This document shows positions 1 to 7,679 of a stretch of 11,503 nucleotides of DNA, piece after piece. The DNA is from JACCXJ01 sp052387115. GTDB taxonomy: Bacteria; Pseudomonadota; Gammaproteobacteria; JACCXJ01. Each line of letters starts with the position of its first letter. Positions within the stretch are counted from its first letter, which is position 1. Where the stretch lies: contig JBQTJM010000301.1 of assembly GCA_052387115.1 (NCBI GenBank), positions 1 through 11,503 on the forward strand, in the 5' to 3' direction. A program made the translations under genes and the position numbers. The notes under the pieces are model-generated. The model was not told the origin of the DNA. It ran no database searches and saw only the letters and a program-made list of their open reading frames with translations.

Positions 1-886
1 CCGCGTGCTCGATCAGGGCCAGCGCGCGGACGAAGAGAAGGTCGATGATCGCCGGCTCCACGTCATGCTTTGCCACCTCGTGATGCCTGATCTGGAAGTC
101 GTTCCCGAGGCGGCTCAGGGTTCGGAACTCCTCGGCCACAGCCGCTCGGGAAGCCTCGTCGCCGACCATCAGGTCGATCAACGCCTCGGCCGAGCGCTTC
201 TTGTCGGAGGGTTCGAGGACTGTCTTGACCCGTTCGAAGGCATCCCAAAGCGCCTCTAGCGCCTCTCGGCGCACCGCGACGTCCGGATCCTGGTACTTGC
301 TCAGTGCAGTCGCGACCTTGCTGTCGAGCTGCGCGTCCCCGGTCTCGGGAACCGGAGACTGAACTACAAGGCCCGACGCGACCGTCCCGATCCGGACGAC
401 GCGGCCCTTGGGCTCGAGGCGGAGCGCGACGCCGTTCCGTTCGAGGATGCGGTTGACCTCGGTGCGCCAGCGCTCCTGCCCACGAGCCCGGTCGAATGCG
501 TAGTGCTTGTGGCCGAAGAACTCGTGGTTGGACGCGACCTTCGGCTCCTGTACGTGCTGCCAACTGAACACGACGAGATCCATCGCCGTGACAGTGTCCG
601 GCTGTTCATTCTCGCGAGGCCAGCCGCCGAGGTCCGGAATGTGAGACACGAGCAAACCATGCAGTCCCGCCATGCTCGTGCCGGAGACGCCCTTGCCGTC
701 CTCGCACTGCTCGGGGAACTCGGCGGCGAAGTAGTGCCGGTCAGCGAAGCGGTGGAAGGTGGCCGAGAGCCCGGTCCAGGCACCCGGCGGCAGGTCATCT
801 AGGACCAACGGCCGAGGGCCGAGTTCGGTGTCGGAGAAGTACTCGGGCGCGTTCCAAACCACGGCAGTCAGGTTACGGGCGGCCAC
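1..886 (-). CDS. Hypothetical protein, C-terminus cut by window edge; possible HEPN-like motif
   Basis: The frame is open from a GTG at 886 to the left edge, giving 295 codons without a stop; the C-terminus lies outside the window. It is judged to be the real frame because its third codon positions are strongly G/C and its composition is balanced (WNAPEYFSDTELGPRPLVL, HEFFGHKHYAFDRARGQERW), unlike the Arg/Ser/Pro-rich overlapping frames. The N-terminal half is soluble and rich in aromatic residues and His. The second half is charged and probably helical. Around residues 265-285 it reads FQIRHHEVAKHDVEPAIIDLLF; the R267-H268...H274 arrangement resembles the Rx4-6H motif of HEPN-fold RNases, but this is only a motif-level guess. 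No membrane segment or signal peptide is seen. The start is uncertain because no Shine-Dalgarno sequence precedes 886 and a transposase remnant lies directly upstream, so the 5' end may be truncated. It is separated from the lanthipeptide operon by about 500 nt and is probably not part of it. Confidence 0.6.
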   Translation of the reverse strand, partial: MAARNLTAVVWNAPEYFSDTELGPRPLVLDDLPPGAWTGLSATFHRFADRHYFAAEFPEQCEDGKGVSGTSMAGLHGLLVSHIPDLGGWPRENEQPDTVTAMDLVVFSWQHVQEPKVASNHEFFGHKHYAFDRARGQERWRTEVNRILERNGVALRLEPKGRVVRIGTVASGLVVQSPVPETGDAQLDSKVATALSKYQDPDVAVRREALEALWDAFERVKTVLEPSDKKRSAEALIDLMVGDEASRAAVAEEFRTLSRLGNDFQIRHHEVAKHDVEPAIIDLLFVRALALIEHA

Positions 887-955
887 GACGCGACCGTGCC
901 ACGATTTCCGGCATGGCCGCCGTGCTGTACACGCTGTCGTTCCTGGGTGGGCGGC

Positions 956-1190
956 TGGACGGAGCGGAGCGGCGCCATCGCTCCTCGGGCGTCGATGACC
1001 GAGCGGGCCCGGGCCGAGGCGTGTCGCCAGGTGGGCGAGCAGAACCGCTCGGTGGCGTGCGTGGCCCGCTCGCTCGGGGTGAGCTGGTTGGCCGTCGTGG
1101 CGGCGGTGGTCGACTACGGCCGTCCCCTGGTGGACGACCCGGGACGGATGAGCGCGACGGGCGCGGGACGGGATGCTTCAATCACCTTCA
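956..1190 (+). pseudogene. ISL3-family transposase remnant
   Basis: A plus-strand frame encodes WTERSGAIAPRASMTERARA followed by EACRQVGEQNRSVACVARSLGVSW and a segment ending GRPLVDDPGR. This matches, from memory, the end of the N-terminal zinc-ribbon region (W/FTE..-AIAPRA), the 'TERAR' segment and the helix-turn-helix of ISL3-type transposases, which normally continue to a first catalytic Asp in a GVDE-like motif. Here the frame continues as GAGRDASITF, possibly a decayed copy of that motif, and then loses resemblance. The full enzyme is about 400-550 residues; only about 75 remain. No N-terminal Cys pairs, no downstream DDE residues and no terminal inverted repeats can be recognised. It marks an old insertion or rearrangement point between the flanking chromosome and the lanthipeptide operon. 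It cannot be active. Confidence 0.65.
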
Positions 1191-1282
1191 ATCGGAAGCC
1201 CTCGCGATTTCGCCAGCGCTGGAGCGCGGATCACAGGGCTTGCCTCCAGCAGGGAGCCAAACGGTTCTGGCGGCCTGGCCTG

Positions 1283-1311
1283 GCCGGAGCCGGGCCACTG
1301 GCCCCTCCGGC
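1283..1311 (-). terminator. GC-rich hairpin downstream of the operon
   Basis: GCCGGAG (1283-1289) pairs with CTCCGGC (1305-1311), and inside it GGGCC (1292-1296) pairs with GGCCC (1300-1304), leaving an ACT loop and a two-base CC bulge. It lies about 75 nt beyond the stop of the last gene of the minus-strand operon (1385). It has no U-tract in either direction, as is common for actinobacterial terminators. Its role as operon terminator is inferred from position and stem strength; it could also be a leftover of the neighbouring transposon. Confidence 0.4.
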
Positions 1312-1384
1312 ACCAGCCGACCACCGGCGAGTTCGCCAAAACCCGCGGTGCACCGACCTCACGCGCCCCCGCCCGCCTCAAGCC

Positions 1385-2596
1385 CTACAGCTCGAACACT
1401 TCCCAGTGATGTGCCCTCTCGACAACCAACTCAGCAGTTACCGACAGCTCCTTGGGCACGAAACTGATCTGAAACTCTCCCATCTTCGGCCTGCCTAACG
1501 CGTCCCATCCATCCAACGCGGATAGGAGATCCCTCGCAAAGTCCGGAGTTCCTATCCAACAAACCTCCGCGTCATCAATCACCGCCCACCCTTCCGGGCC
1601 GCCGTCCAAGCCGTATCCTGGCGCTAACAGTGGGTGAAGTGAAAGCCCCTGTGGATACATAAGGCGGGTGCGCGGCTCGACAATCCCGAGATAGAACCAA
1701 AAGTCCCGCGCCTCGTCCGGTTGTAGCGAGAACGGAACACGACCCACCCGACTCCCGTCAGACACGCGCTTTCGAACACGGCCCCGATCACCTTCACAAC
1801 GCATGTGCCCGGCCCCTGCCATAAACCCAGCTAAACCGCAAACGCGTCCGAGTACCCCGCGTTCTGCTTGACGCACTAAGGTCAGCGGGTGTGCGCCGCC
1901 ATGCTCGAGGGGAACAAGGGCAAGTCCGTCCGCAGCCAGCTGGGCGAGCCACCTCGGGGCGATCTCATTGCTACCTACCGTCACAATGACACGGTCAAAC
2001 GGTCCGTGCTCTACGGCACCAAAGAAGCCATCCCTCTGAATGACTATGACGTCACCGTATCCCGCCTGATTAAGAGACGAGCGAGCACGCGCCGCTACCG
2101 CCGGATCAAGCTCGACGGAGACAACGCGGTTGCGCGAGCCGCAGATCTCCGCGAGAAGGGCAGCATTAAATCCCGTACCCGTACCGACCTCGAGTACCTT
2201 CTGTCCCGGGCGAACGTGCAATAGCTCTAGCATCTCCGCTACAAGGCTGGGCTGAGAAGCGGAACTTGCTGGCCAACCGTTCTCGATCTTTGTGACAAGG
2301 GCCTGGTTGCCGTAGATCCTCTCCAGGCTGCCGCCGTCGAGACGACCTTGCGATACCTCACAAAACCGTCCGGTCCTATAGACTCCCTGGTCATCCGGAA
2401 AGAACCAACCGTCTACGAAGCGATGGCGCTCTACGTTCCTAAACGCCTGCTCAATGCTATCCGTCTTAATCGAACCAATACGCTTTAGCTCCTCTACCAG
2501 ATGGCACACGTAATCGTTGACTGAACGGCCCCCTGACTCGGGCAGCCCGGAACCGGCTCGCGAACTGTACGAGCCGCTCTGCCGCCGCTCGGTCAT
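1385..2596 (-). CDS. lanSA: Protein-isoaspartate-type O-methyltransferase of class I lanthipeptide clusters (OlvSA / FxLD-system type)
   Basis: 403 residues. An N-terminal helical region (about 25-60, NDYVCHLVEELKRIGSI) leads into a PIMT core. The core has the substrate-side segment SSASQPSLVAEMLELL (111-126), SAM motif I VLEVGTGTGFNAA (134-146), an acidic residue ending the next strand (VSVELDP, E162) and FDRVIVTVGSNEIAP (200-214). It then continues for about 170 residues beyond a canonical PIMT, which is usually 210-230 residues. This long C-terminal extension is typical of the PIMT homologues found beside LanB/LanC. Known members methylate an Asp side chain in the cyclised peptide, which collapses to aspartimide and then isoAsp. 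The reaction is inferred here from family and context. The start is fixed by an ATGA overlap with the transporter stop, indicating translational coupling. It is the last gene of the operon. Codons are noticeably A/T-tolerant. Confidence 0.88.
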   Translation of the reverse strand: MTERRQSGSYSSRAGSGLPESGGRSVNDYVCHLVEELKRIGSIKTDSIEQAFRNVERHRFVDGWFFPDDQGVYRTGRFCEVSQGRLDGGSLERIYGNQALVTKIENGWPASSASQPSLVAEMLELLHVRPGQKVLEVGTGTGFNAALLAEICGSRNRVVSVELDPAVAARARSSLNQAGYGDVIVIQRDGFFGAVEHGPFDRVIVTVGSNEIAPRWLAQLAADGLALVPLEHGGAHPLTLVRQAERGVLGRVCGLAGFMAGAGHMRCEGDRGRVRKRVSDGSRVGRVPFSLQPDEARDFWFYLGIVEPRTRLMYPQGLSLHPLLAPGYGLDGGPEGWAVIDDAEVCWIGTPDFARDLLSALDGWDALGRPKMGEFQISFVPKELSVTAELVVERAHHWEVFEL

Positions 2597-4509
2597 ATCG
2601 AGCGATGAGCAGTCGGCTCGCCGTCGTGCTCTCCTTCCGGCCCGTCCGGCGTCTCAACGTGTCCAAACTGTTGAAGCCACAATTCCGCGTAATGCCCGCC
2701 AAGTTTCAAGAGCTCCGAGTGCGTTCCACTTTCAACGACTCGCCCGTCGCATACGACGGCAACGTGATCGGCGAGCATTCCAAGCGGGTACCGGTGGGTT
2801 ATTATTATGACGGTTCGCCCCTCTGCCGCTCTTCTCCGAAGCTCTCGGACTATTAACGCTTCCGCCACGGGATCAAGTGCGGATGTTGGTTCGTCTAGGA
2901 CCCAGATCGGCGAATCCCGGAACATTATGCGAGCAAGCACCAGGCGCTGCCACTGACCTCGCGACAACTCGCAGCCGGCAGCGAAGCGCCTGCCCAACCG
3001 AGACTCGACCCCACGCGGCAAACGTAGGATAGGTTCCAACGCCTGAGCCGCATCGAGAGCCGCGATCACCTCTTCTTCCCCTGCGCGGCGGTGTATGTGT
3101 CCAAGCAGTACGTTCTCCTTGGCATCGAACTCGTAACCCACAAAGTCTTCAAACATAACTCCAACGTTGCGTCGAAGCTCCCTGACATCGAGATCGCGGA
3201 TATTGTCGTCGCCGATGGCGACGACGCCCGAATCGACATTGTAGAGACGCAGGAGCAGCTTCGCAATACTAGTCTTGCCGGCACCGTTCTTGCCGACGAG
3301 GGCCGTCACTTTTCCACTCTCGGCATGGAAGGTAAGAGAATCCAACAGTGGCCGATCCTGGCCGGGATACGTAAATGTGACATCCCGGAAGGTAACCGAC
3401 CACGTGGAGGGTGCTCTACGCGAGATAGCGCCTGTTTTAGAGGCTTGACCGCGCGTCTCAGCCCCTTCTTCGATTCGTAGCTCTTGCGGCTCAATACAGG
3501 AGGTTGAGCGTCGAATAAACTCGAAGTAGTGCGAAAGGAAGCTTGCGTGGTGGGAGAGCGTCGTTAAGCTATTTGACAGCAGGTGGCTCTGCCATGCAAC
3601 CGTAGCGGTTGCTCCTAGTACAGCCGTTAGGGCACCCGCGGACAAATGGCCGCGCTGGCCCTGAATCGCTATAAACACGTAGGCGGGCGCAAGAGCAGCC
3701 GCAGCCACTGCGCCCGCGAACAAGCATTTCCACTTCAACCCGTAGTAGTGCCTGTGCAGAGTGAGCATCAGGTCACGTTCGCGTTGGTCGTGGTGGCCAA
3801 GGAAGTAGGCCGACGTCTGGAACGCTCGGATATCCTTGGCACTCGTCAGTCCCGTGAGTATCTCGCCGATATAGGTTTTCTCTCTTTCAGCTTCCGTTGA
3901 TGAGATGAAAAAGGAATAGCTCGCCGCATTAATTCGTCTTTGCACCACAAACGACGGCACCGCCGACGCGCCCGCAAAGACCAACAGGATCGGATGCACG
4001 GAGGCGAGTATCCCAAACATGCCGAGCACCGTCAGGATCGAGCTAAGCAGCCCTAGAAAGTTCTGAACCAGCTGAATCGGCCGCCAGGCCAGGTCGCGAA
4101 CTGCGCGATTGCAATGGTCGTGCCAGTCTGGGTCATCAAAGTTCGAGAGGTCGCTTGTTGACGCACGCTCAAGGAATTTGAGTTGGGCCTCGTGCGTGAC
4201 GAGCCGAGAGTATTCGTACGTCTCAATTGCGTACAACAGGGTCGTCGTGCGCTGCGCAGCCGCAAGCAGAGCTAAACACAGGCCGAGGGTGAGGGCAGGG
4301 GTTGACAAATCCGGCGACCCATTACTGACAACCTCGTCAACGAAGCGCTTTCCCAATAAGACGATGATAGCGGGAGTGATACCGTTGACAACGGTGATCG
4401 CGACAATACGGAAGAGCCCGCTGGGCGAGGCACGCCACGCGAGGGTGAGTGCAGGCAAGAGATCATCCTTCACACGGGACCGCGCTGTCCTCACCAACGC
4501 TGCTCGCAC
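2593..4509 (-). CDS. lanT: ABC transporter, fused membrane and ATPase domains, probable lanthipeptide exporter
   Basis: 638 residues from GTG 4509. The membrane half has about six hydrophobic segments (near 33-52, 72-92, 150-170, 171-190, 262-282 and 290-310). The nucleotide-binding half has an A-loop Tyr (FTYPG, Y381), Walker A GKNGAGKT (406-413), signature LSRGQ (515-519), Walker B IWVLDE with catalytic E540, D-loop SALD and H-loop H572. There is no N-terminal C39 peptidase domain, so it should export without cutting the leader itself. The usual Q-loop glutamine is replaced: the segment reads VMFEDFVGYEF with E454. It would work as a homodimer in the cytoplasmic membrane, exporting the modified peptide or conferring self-protection. 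Start is not certain: in-frame GTGs at 4494 and 4473 are alternatives, and the family-like sequence (LLPALTLAWRASPSGL) begins only around residue 17. The stop overlaps the next gene by ATGA. It has at least one TTA codon (L552). Confidence 0.88.
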   Translation of the reverse strand: MRAALVRTARSRVKDDLLPALTLAWRASPSGLFRIVAITVVNGITPAIIVLLGKRFVDEVVSNGSPDLSTPALTLGLCLALLAAAQRTTTLLYAIETYEYSRLVTHEAQLKFLERASTSDLSNFDDPDWHDHCNRAVRDLAWRPIQLVQNFLGLLSSILTVLGMFGILASVHPILLVFAGASAVPSFVVQRRINAASYSFFISSTEAEREKTYIGEILTGLTSAKDIRAFQTSAYFLGHHDQRERDLMLTLHRHYYGLKWKCLFAGAVAAAALAPAYVFIAIQGQRGHLSAGALTAVLGATATVAWQSHLLSNSLTTLSHHASFLSHYFEFIRRSTSCIEPQELRIEEGAETRGQASKTGAISRRAPSTWSVTFRDVTFTYPGQDRPLLDSLTFHAESGKVTALVGKNGAGKTSIAKLLLRLYNVDSGVVAIGDDNIRDLDVRELRRNVGVMFEDFVGYEFDAKENVLLGHIHRRAGEEEVIAALDAAQALEPILRLPRGVESRLGRRFAAGCELSRGQWQRLVLARIMFRDSPIWVLDEPTSALDPVAEALIVRELRRRAAEGRTVIIITHRYPLGMLADHVAVVCDGRVVESGTHSELLKLGGHYAELWLQQFGHVETPDGPEGEHDGEPTAHRSI

Positions 4510-4567
4510 AGGCGTGGCCCTTGCATAGGGCGGCCCCAGTAGGGCGTCCGGAGCAGGGAGGTGTCAT
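4463..4567 (-). CDS. Candidate small Cys-containing peptide ORF between lanB and the transporter
   Basis: A 34-residue ORF starts at ATG 4567, 12 nt after the LanB stop, with GAAGG (partly inside the LanB stop codon) about 9 nt upstream as a plausible ribosome site. It ends in TGA at 4463-4465. The peptide begins MTPPCSGRPTGAALCKGHAC and ends VPCEG, with Cys at 5, 15, 20 and 32 and six Ser/Thr. It overlaps the first codons of the transporter frame, but only 11 nt if the transporter starts at GTG 4473. As a lanthipeptide precursor it would be atypical: a Cys at residue 5 leaves no leader, and there is no FxLD/FNLD leader motif. It could be a chance ORF in GC-rich DNA. It is listed because its position and ribosome site are suggestive. 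Confidence 0.2.
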   Translation of the reverse strand: MTPPCSGRPTGAALCKGHACASSVGEDSAVPCEG

Positions 4568-4579
4568 GTCCTAACGCCT

Positions 4580-7500
4580 TCATGAGGGGTCCCGCTGGTG
4601 TCGCGTGCGTGCCCGCGCGAACCTTGCAGTGTAGGCTCGGTACAGGAGTTCTGCGATTATGAACTCCTGCGCTCGATGCCCAGACCGCAGAAGACGGTTC
4701 GCGTGCATGTGAGTGTAGCGGTCGAGTAGCCGCTCGGTCCCAACAGTTAGGCGCTGGTCGCGCAGCGCACGAACGACGGGTTCGAGCCTCGCCGACCGCT
4801 CGTCAAAGACGCTCACGGGCGTTGCGAGCTGAACGGTTTCCGCGTTATCGCGGCGGATCTCTTGGAGCAACTCCTCAAGTGCCGAGCGCTGGCGCCGATA
4901 CACTTCACCCAAAGAGCGACGCAGGCGCGCGTCAGATCCGAACTCGGCCGCGAAAGCGTCGCGCCTCCGGCGCGACCACAACTGACGGGCGGCCAAATCC
5001 AAACCAAAGTCCACGAGAAGGCGGTCGATTCCGAGAAGCGCTAGCTGCCACCGAGCATCGCGAGGGTCGTCAGGAAGGTCGCTCATGATCCCAAGTACTG
5101 TTTCACTGTCAACACAGAAGACCTGTTCTGCGAGGTCAATACCGTGCTCGCCTCCGTACGCCTCTACCTCTCGGCTGTATGTATCGAGCTGGAATCGCCA
5201 GAGGGTCCCGTCTGTGAGGAGTGGCTGGATCAGCGCCTCTAGCCGAGGGAGCAGCTCCGCAGCCAAGACGCGCTGATCACCGTGGAACCTAACTCGCAGG
5301 TGCCACTCTGGGTCGCCATAGCGAATGAAGTACCATCGGTCGACCCATTGTTGAGCGGTCGCCTCCGCTACGATCGGAGCGATCACTTGGGCCAGCACAT
5401 GGTCGGCAGTCGCCGGGCCCGAATAGAGCTTCGCGTACAGCCACTCAGAGCCGGGGGGGAAAACCTGCAACCCCGATCTTACTCGGTCGGGCGGGCGAGG
5501 ATGAGTCGGGCCTCGCGGCTTGCCGCGCACAAAGGGTACGATCACTTCATGTGCGAACTTGCCCTCGGGGCCGGATGCTATTAGCTCTTCAGAGGAACTA
5601 GTCGCCTCAACGATCGTGGACACAGCTCGCCCGTGCAGATGCCGAGTCAGCGCCGCAAGTGAAAGGGCGTTATCAAGGTCGCAAAGTAGTTCGTCCTCCC
5701 CATCTGTCACCGCAACATAGCGGGGGAGCCGACCTGCTGCGCGCCACTCTTGGATGCACACCACATCCTCTCGGATAAGGCGCCATTGGGCCCGCGCAAG
5801 CAGAATCCGACCGCATCGCACACGCGGTAGATACGGCAATGTCTGTAACGGACCCCAGCTCCAGCTAAGTCCGGCTGTCACGCCTTGATGCGCAAGCATA
5901 CATAGGAATCGATAGACGTTGACGGAATGCCGGCGAAAGTTGTGAGCCGAAGTCAGTCGCGGGAGAACCTCCCTTCCAAGACGAAGCGAGCGGAGTACGA
6001 TACGGTCGCCGATGACGCAAACATAGAGGTCCTCAAGTAGAAGCTGGGCGTCCGCCGCAGCTCCCGAACGCCCAAGGAAGGGGATCTCATAGGCGCGCAG
6101 CACTGGACGACAGAGGATATTCGCCAACCGGTCTTCAGGCAGATGCACGATCTCAGCGAACACGGCGTCCGGCTGCAGTGCTTCCTCCGCTCGAAGGTGG
6201 TGGACGATGGCTTCATGAAGGGCCCTGTCGGCGTGACAAAACCGTCCCAGAAGGCGCACACCTGGAGCACCCGAAACACTATGGATGAAGAGGTCTAGGC
6301 CGGCGGTATGACCGTCTGATTGCGCACCTGCCGTAGCGGTTGCTCGTACTTCGAACGCGTCTGGGAGCGGCGGGGGGTCACGGTCGAGTACCGCAAGTTC
6401 CCCGGGCTCGACCGTTATCTCGTCGCTACCTGAGCGCACGGCATCGAGCACTTTACGAAGTAGCAGTTCGTCAGCGCCGTCCCACGAGACAGCTTGGCGG
6501 TGGATCATCGGGAAGCGCACTCCGACGAGAAGAGGTGTCGGGTCTATGAACACCTCGTCACGGACGCCTACCCCTATGTCCTCATCGAGCGCCTCAGCGA
6601 GAGGTACGTCTCGCTCGCCGTAGCGGTCCAAAAAGCGCTTCTTGAAGCTATCCAGTTCGTCTTCAAACCGCGGTCGGGAGAAAGCATGGAGCACCTTGAC
6701 ACCGAAGGACAACTCATCGATGATTGGTCGAGCGAGCGTGACCTGTTCAGCGGGCTTTACCAGGTCCACCTGAAATCGCGGTGCGACACCAGGCTCGACC
6801 TCGAGAGCTTCAAGCGCAGCCTCGATTTCGTGATACTGCTCGGGCGACCGGCCAAGACCATTAGCATCAAGGACGCTTAGCATCACTCTAACGTCTTGCA
6901 GAATCCGTCCTGGCTTCTGCGTCTCCGGCTGGGCTAACAATCGCTCTACTAAAGCCGGAAGAGGATCCTCGCCAGTCAATTCAAGCCGGAGCTCCGACAC
7001 CAACAATTGAGCATCGATAAGATCACAGAGGAAGGCTTCGGCGTCCGCTGGAGCGATGTCATCATCAACGAGTGATCGGGCCAGCTCGTCATAGCGCGAA
7101 CCATGTCGTGCCACCGCGAGGATGCGACGGAGCTCTGCGGTACCGTCAACCGCGCACAGGTGATACGAGAAACCCGATGGTGCAGTGCGAGCTTCCGTAT
7201 AGCGAAGCCGACCACCTGCACGGTAAACGCTCGAGTTGGTCTCCCAACGGATCGCACGCCGCACTGCTGGATTCTGCTCGAGGGCGTCAACCACCGCTGC
7301 TAAGTACCCGCAATCTAGCCGGGTATGGCGACAGTACCTGCCCCGGCCTGTGACCGCCATGCTGGTCGTAGGACCCAGGTGCCCGAGGGTGACTCCCGCG
7401 AACATACCAAATGGTGTGCACCGGGTTGTCATACGAGTTAGGTACGAGACGGCGGCTGGGAGGGCCTTGCGGCCTCTCTTGTTTGAGGGGTCGGCAACCC

Positions 7501-7672
7501 AGTCATCAACGACCTTCGCGAAGTCAGGCGACGCCAAGTACAGCGCTTCGCGCACCTCTGGCCGAGACAGCGCATGGCGAATTGCAGCCTCGTCGCTCCA
7601 CCCCGAAAGTTCCTTGAACGGAAGCAACGGGGTCCGGAGGACGAAGAATCCTGATGGCCGGTGAGCTTCCAC
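4580..7672 (-). CDS. lanB: Lantibiotic dehydratase, full-length LanB
   Basis: 1030 residues from GTG 7672. It dehydrates Ser/Thr of a precursor peptide using glutamyl-tRNA, then eliminates glutamate. The N-terminus GFFVLRTPLLPF is typical of the family. The glutamylation motif TRMTTRCTPFGMF carries R80, R84 and T86 with the same spacing as NisB R83/R87/T89. RIVLRSLRLGREVLPRLTSA and RRHSVNVYRFLCML are further family blocks. A SpaB_C-type elimination domain begins near residue 741 (EWLYAKLYSGPATADHVL), includes YGDPEWHLRVRFHG, and ends with the THMHANRL block holding the His equivalent to the NisB elimination histidine. Both halves are on one chain, unlike split LanB pairs. Start choice: GGGAGTGAGG (7687-7678) lies 5 nt before GTG 7672 and overlaps the LanC stop; an earlier in-frame ATG (7768) would overlap lanC by 89 nt with a Gly/His-rich tail foreign to the family. 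At least four TTA codons are present. Confidence 0.95.
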   Translation of the reverse strand: MEAHRPSGFFVLRTPLLPFKELSGWSDEAAIRHALSRPEVREALYLASPDFAKVVDDWVADPSNKRGRKALPAAVSYLTRMTTRCTPFGMFAGVTLGHLGPTTSMAVTGRGRYCRHTRLDCGYLAAVVDALEQNPAVRRAIRWETNSSVYRAGGRLRYTEARTAPSGFSYHLCAVDGTAELRRILAVARHGSRYDELARSLVDDDIAPADAEAFLCDLIDAQLLVSELRLELTGEDPLPALVERLLAQPETQKPGRILQDVRVMLSVLDANGLGRSPEQYHEIEAALEALEVEPGVAPRFQVDLVKPAEQVTLARPIIDELSFGVKVLHAFSRPRFEDELDSFKKRFLDRYGERDVPLAEALDEDIGVGVRDEVFIDPTPLLVGVRFPMIHRQAVSWDGADELLLRKVLDAVRSGSDEITVEPGELAVLDRDPPPLPDAFEVRATATAGAQSDGHTAGLDLFIHSVSGAPGVRLLGRFCHADRALHEAIVHHLRAEEALQPDAVFAEIVHLPEDRLANILCRPVLRAYEIPFLGRSGAAADAQLLLEDLYVCVIGDRIVLRSLRLGREVLPRLTSAHNFRRHSVNVYRFLCMLAHQGVTAGLSWSWGPLQTLPYLPRVRCGRILLARAQWRLIREDVVCIQEWRAAGRLPRYVAVTDGEDELLCDLDNALSLAALTRHLHGRAVSTIVEATSSSEELIASGPEGKFAHEVIVPFVRGKPRGPTHPRPPDRVRSGLQVFPPGSEWLYAKLYSGPATADHVLAQVIAPIVAEATAQQWVDRWYFIRYGDPEWHLRVRFHGDQRVLAAELLPRLEALIQPLLTDGTLWRFQLDTYSREVEAYGGEHGIDLAEQVFCVDSETVLGIMSDLPDDPRDARWQLALLGIDRLLVDFGLDLAARQLWSRRRRDAFAAEFGSDARLRRSLGEVYRRQRSALEELLQEIRRDNAETVQLATPVSVFDERSARLEPVVRALRDQRLTVGTERLLDRYTHMHANRLLRSGHRAQEFIIAELLYRAYTARFARARTRHQRDPS

Positions 7673-7679
7673 AACGACC

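Noticed and set aside
364..798. Minus-strand 144-codon Ser/Arg-rich ORF
   Set aside because: A shadow frame of the 1-886 gene, which has the better codon bias and protein composition.
1178..1381. Minus-strand 67-codon ORF just downstream of the operon as a precursor peptide
   Set aside because: One Cys, Arg/Pro-rich composition, no leader motif, and it contains the strong GC hairpin; more likely intergenic.
896..1498. Plus-strand 200-codon ORF as an intact gene
   Set aside because: Only its first part resembles an ISL3 transposase; the rest is low-complexity and runs into the antisense of the PIMT-type gene, so it was called a remnant.
1889..2224. Plus-strand 111-codon ORF inside the PIMT-type gene
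   Set aside because: Antisense shadow of a clearly conserved protein, Arg-rich with no recognisable features.
3600..6345. Identical 15-mer CCGTAGCGGTTGCTC at 3600-3614 and 6331-6345
   Set aside because: Both copies lie in the same codon frame encoding Ala-Thr-Ala-Thr in unrelated genes; a chance codon match rather than a repeat element.
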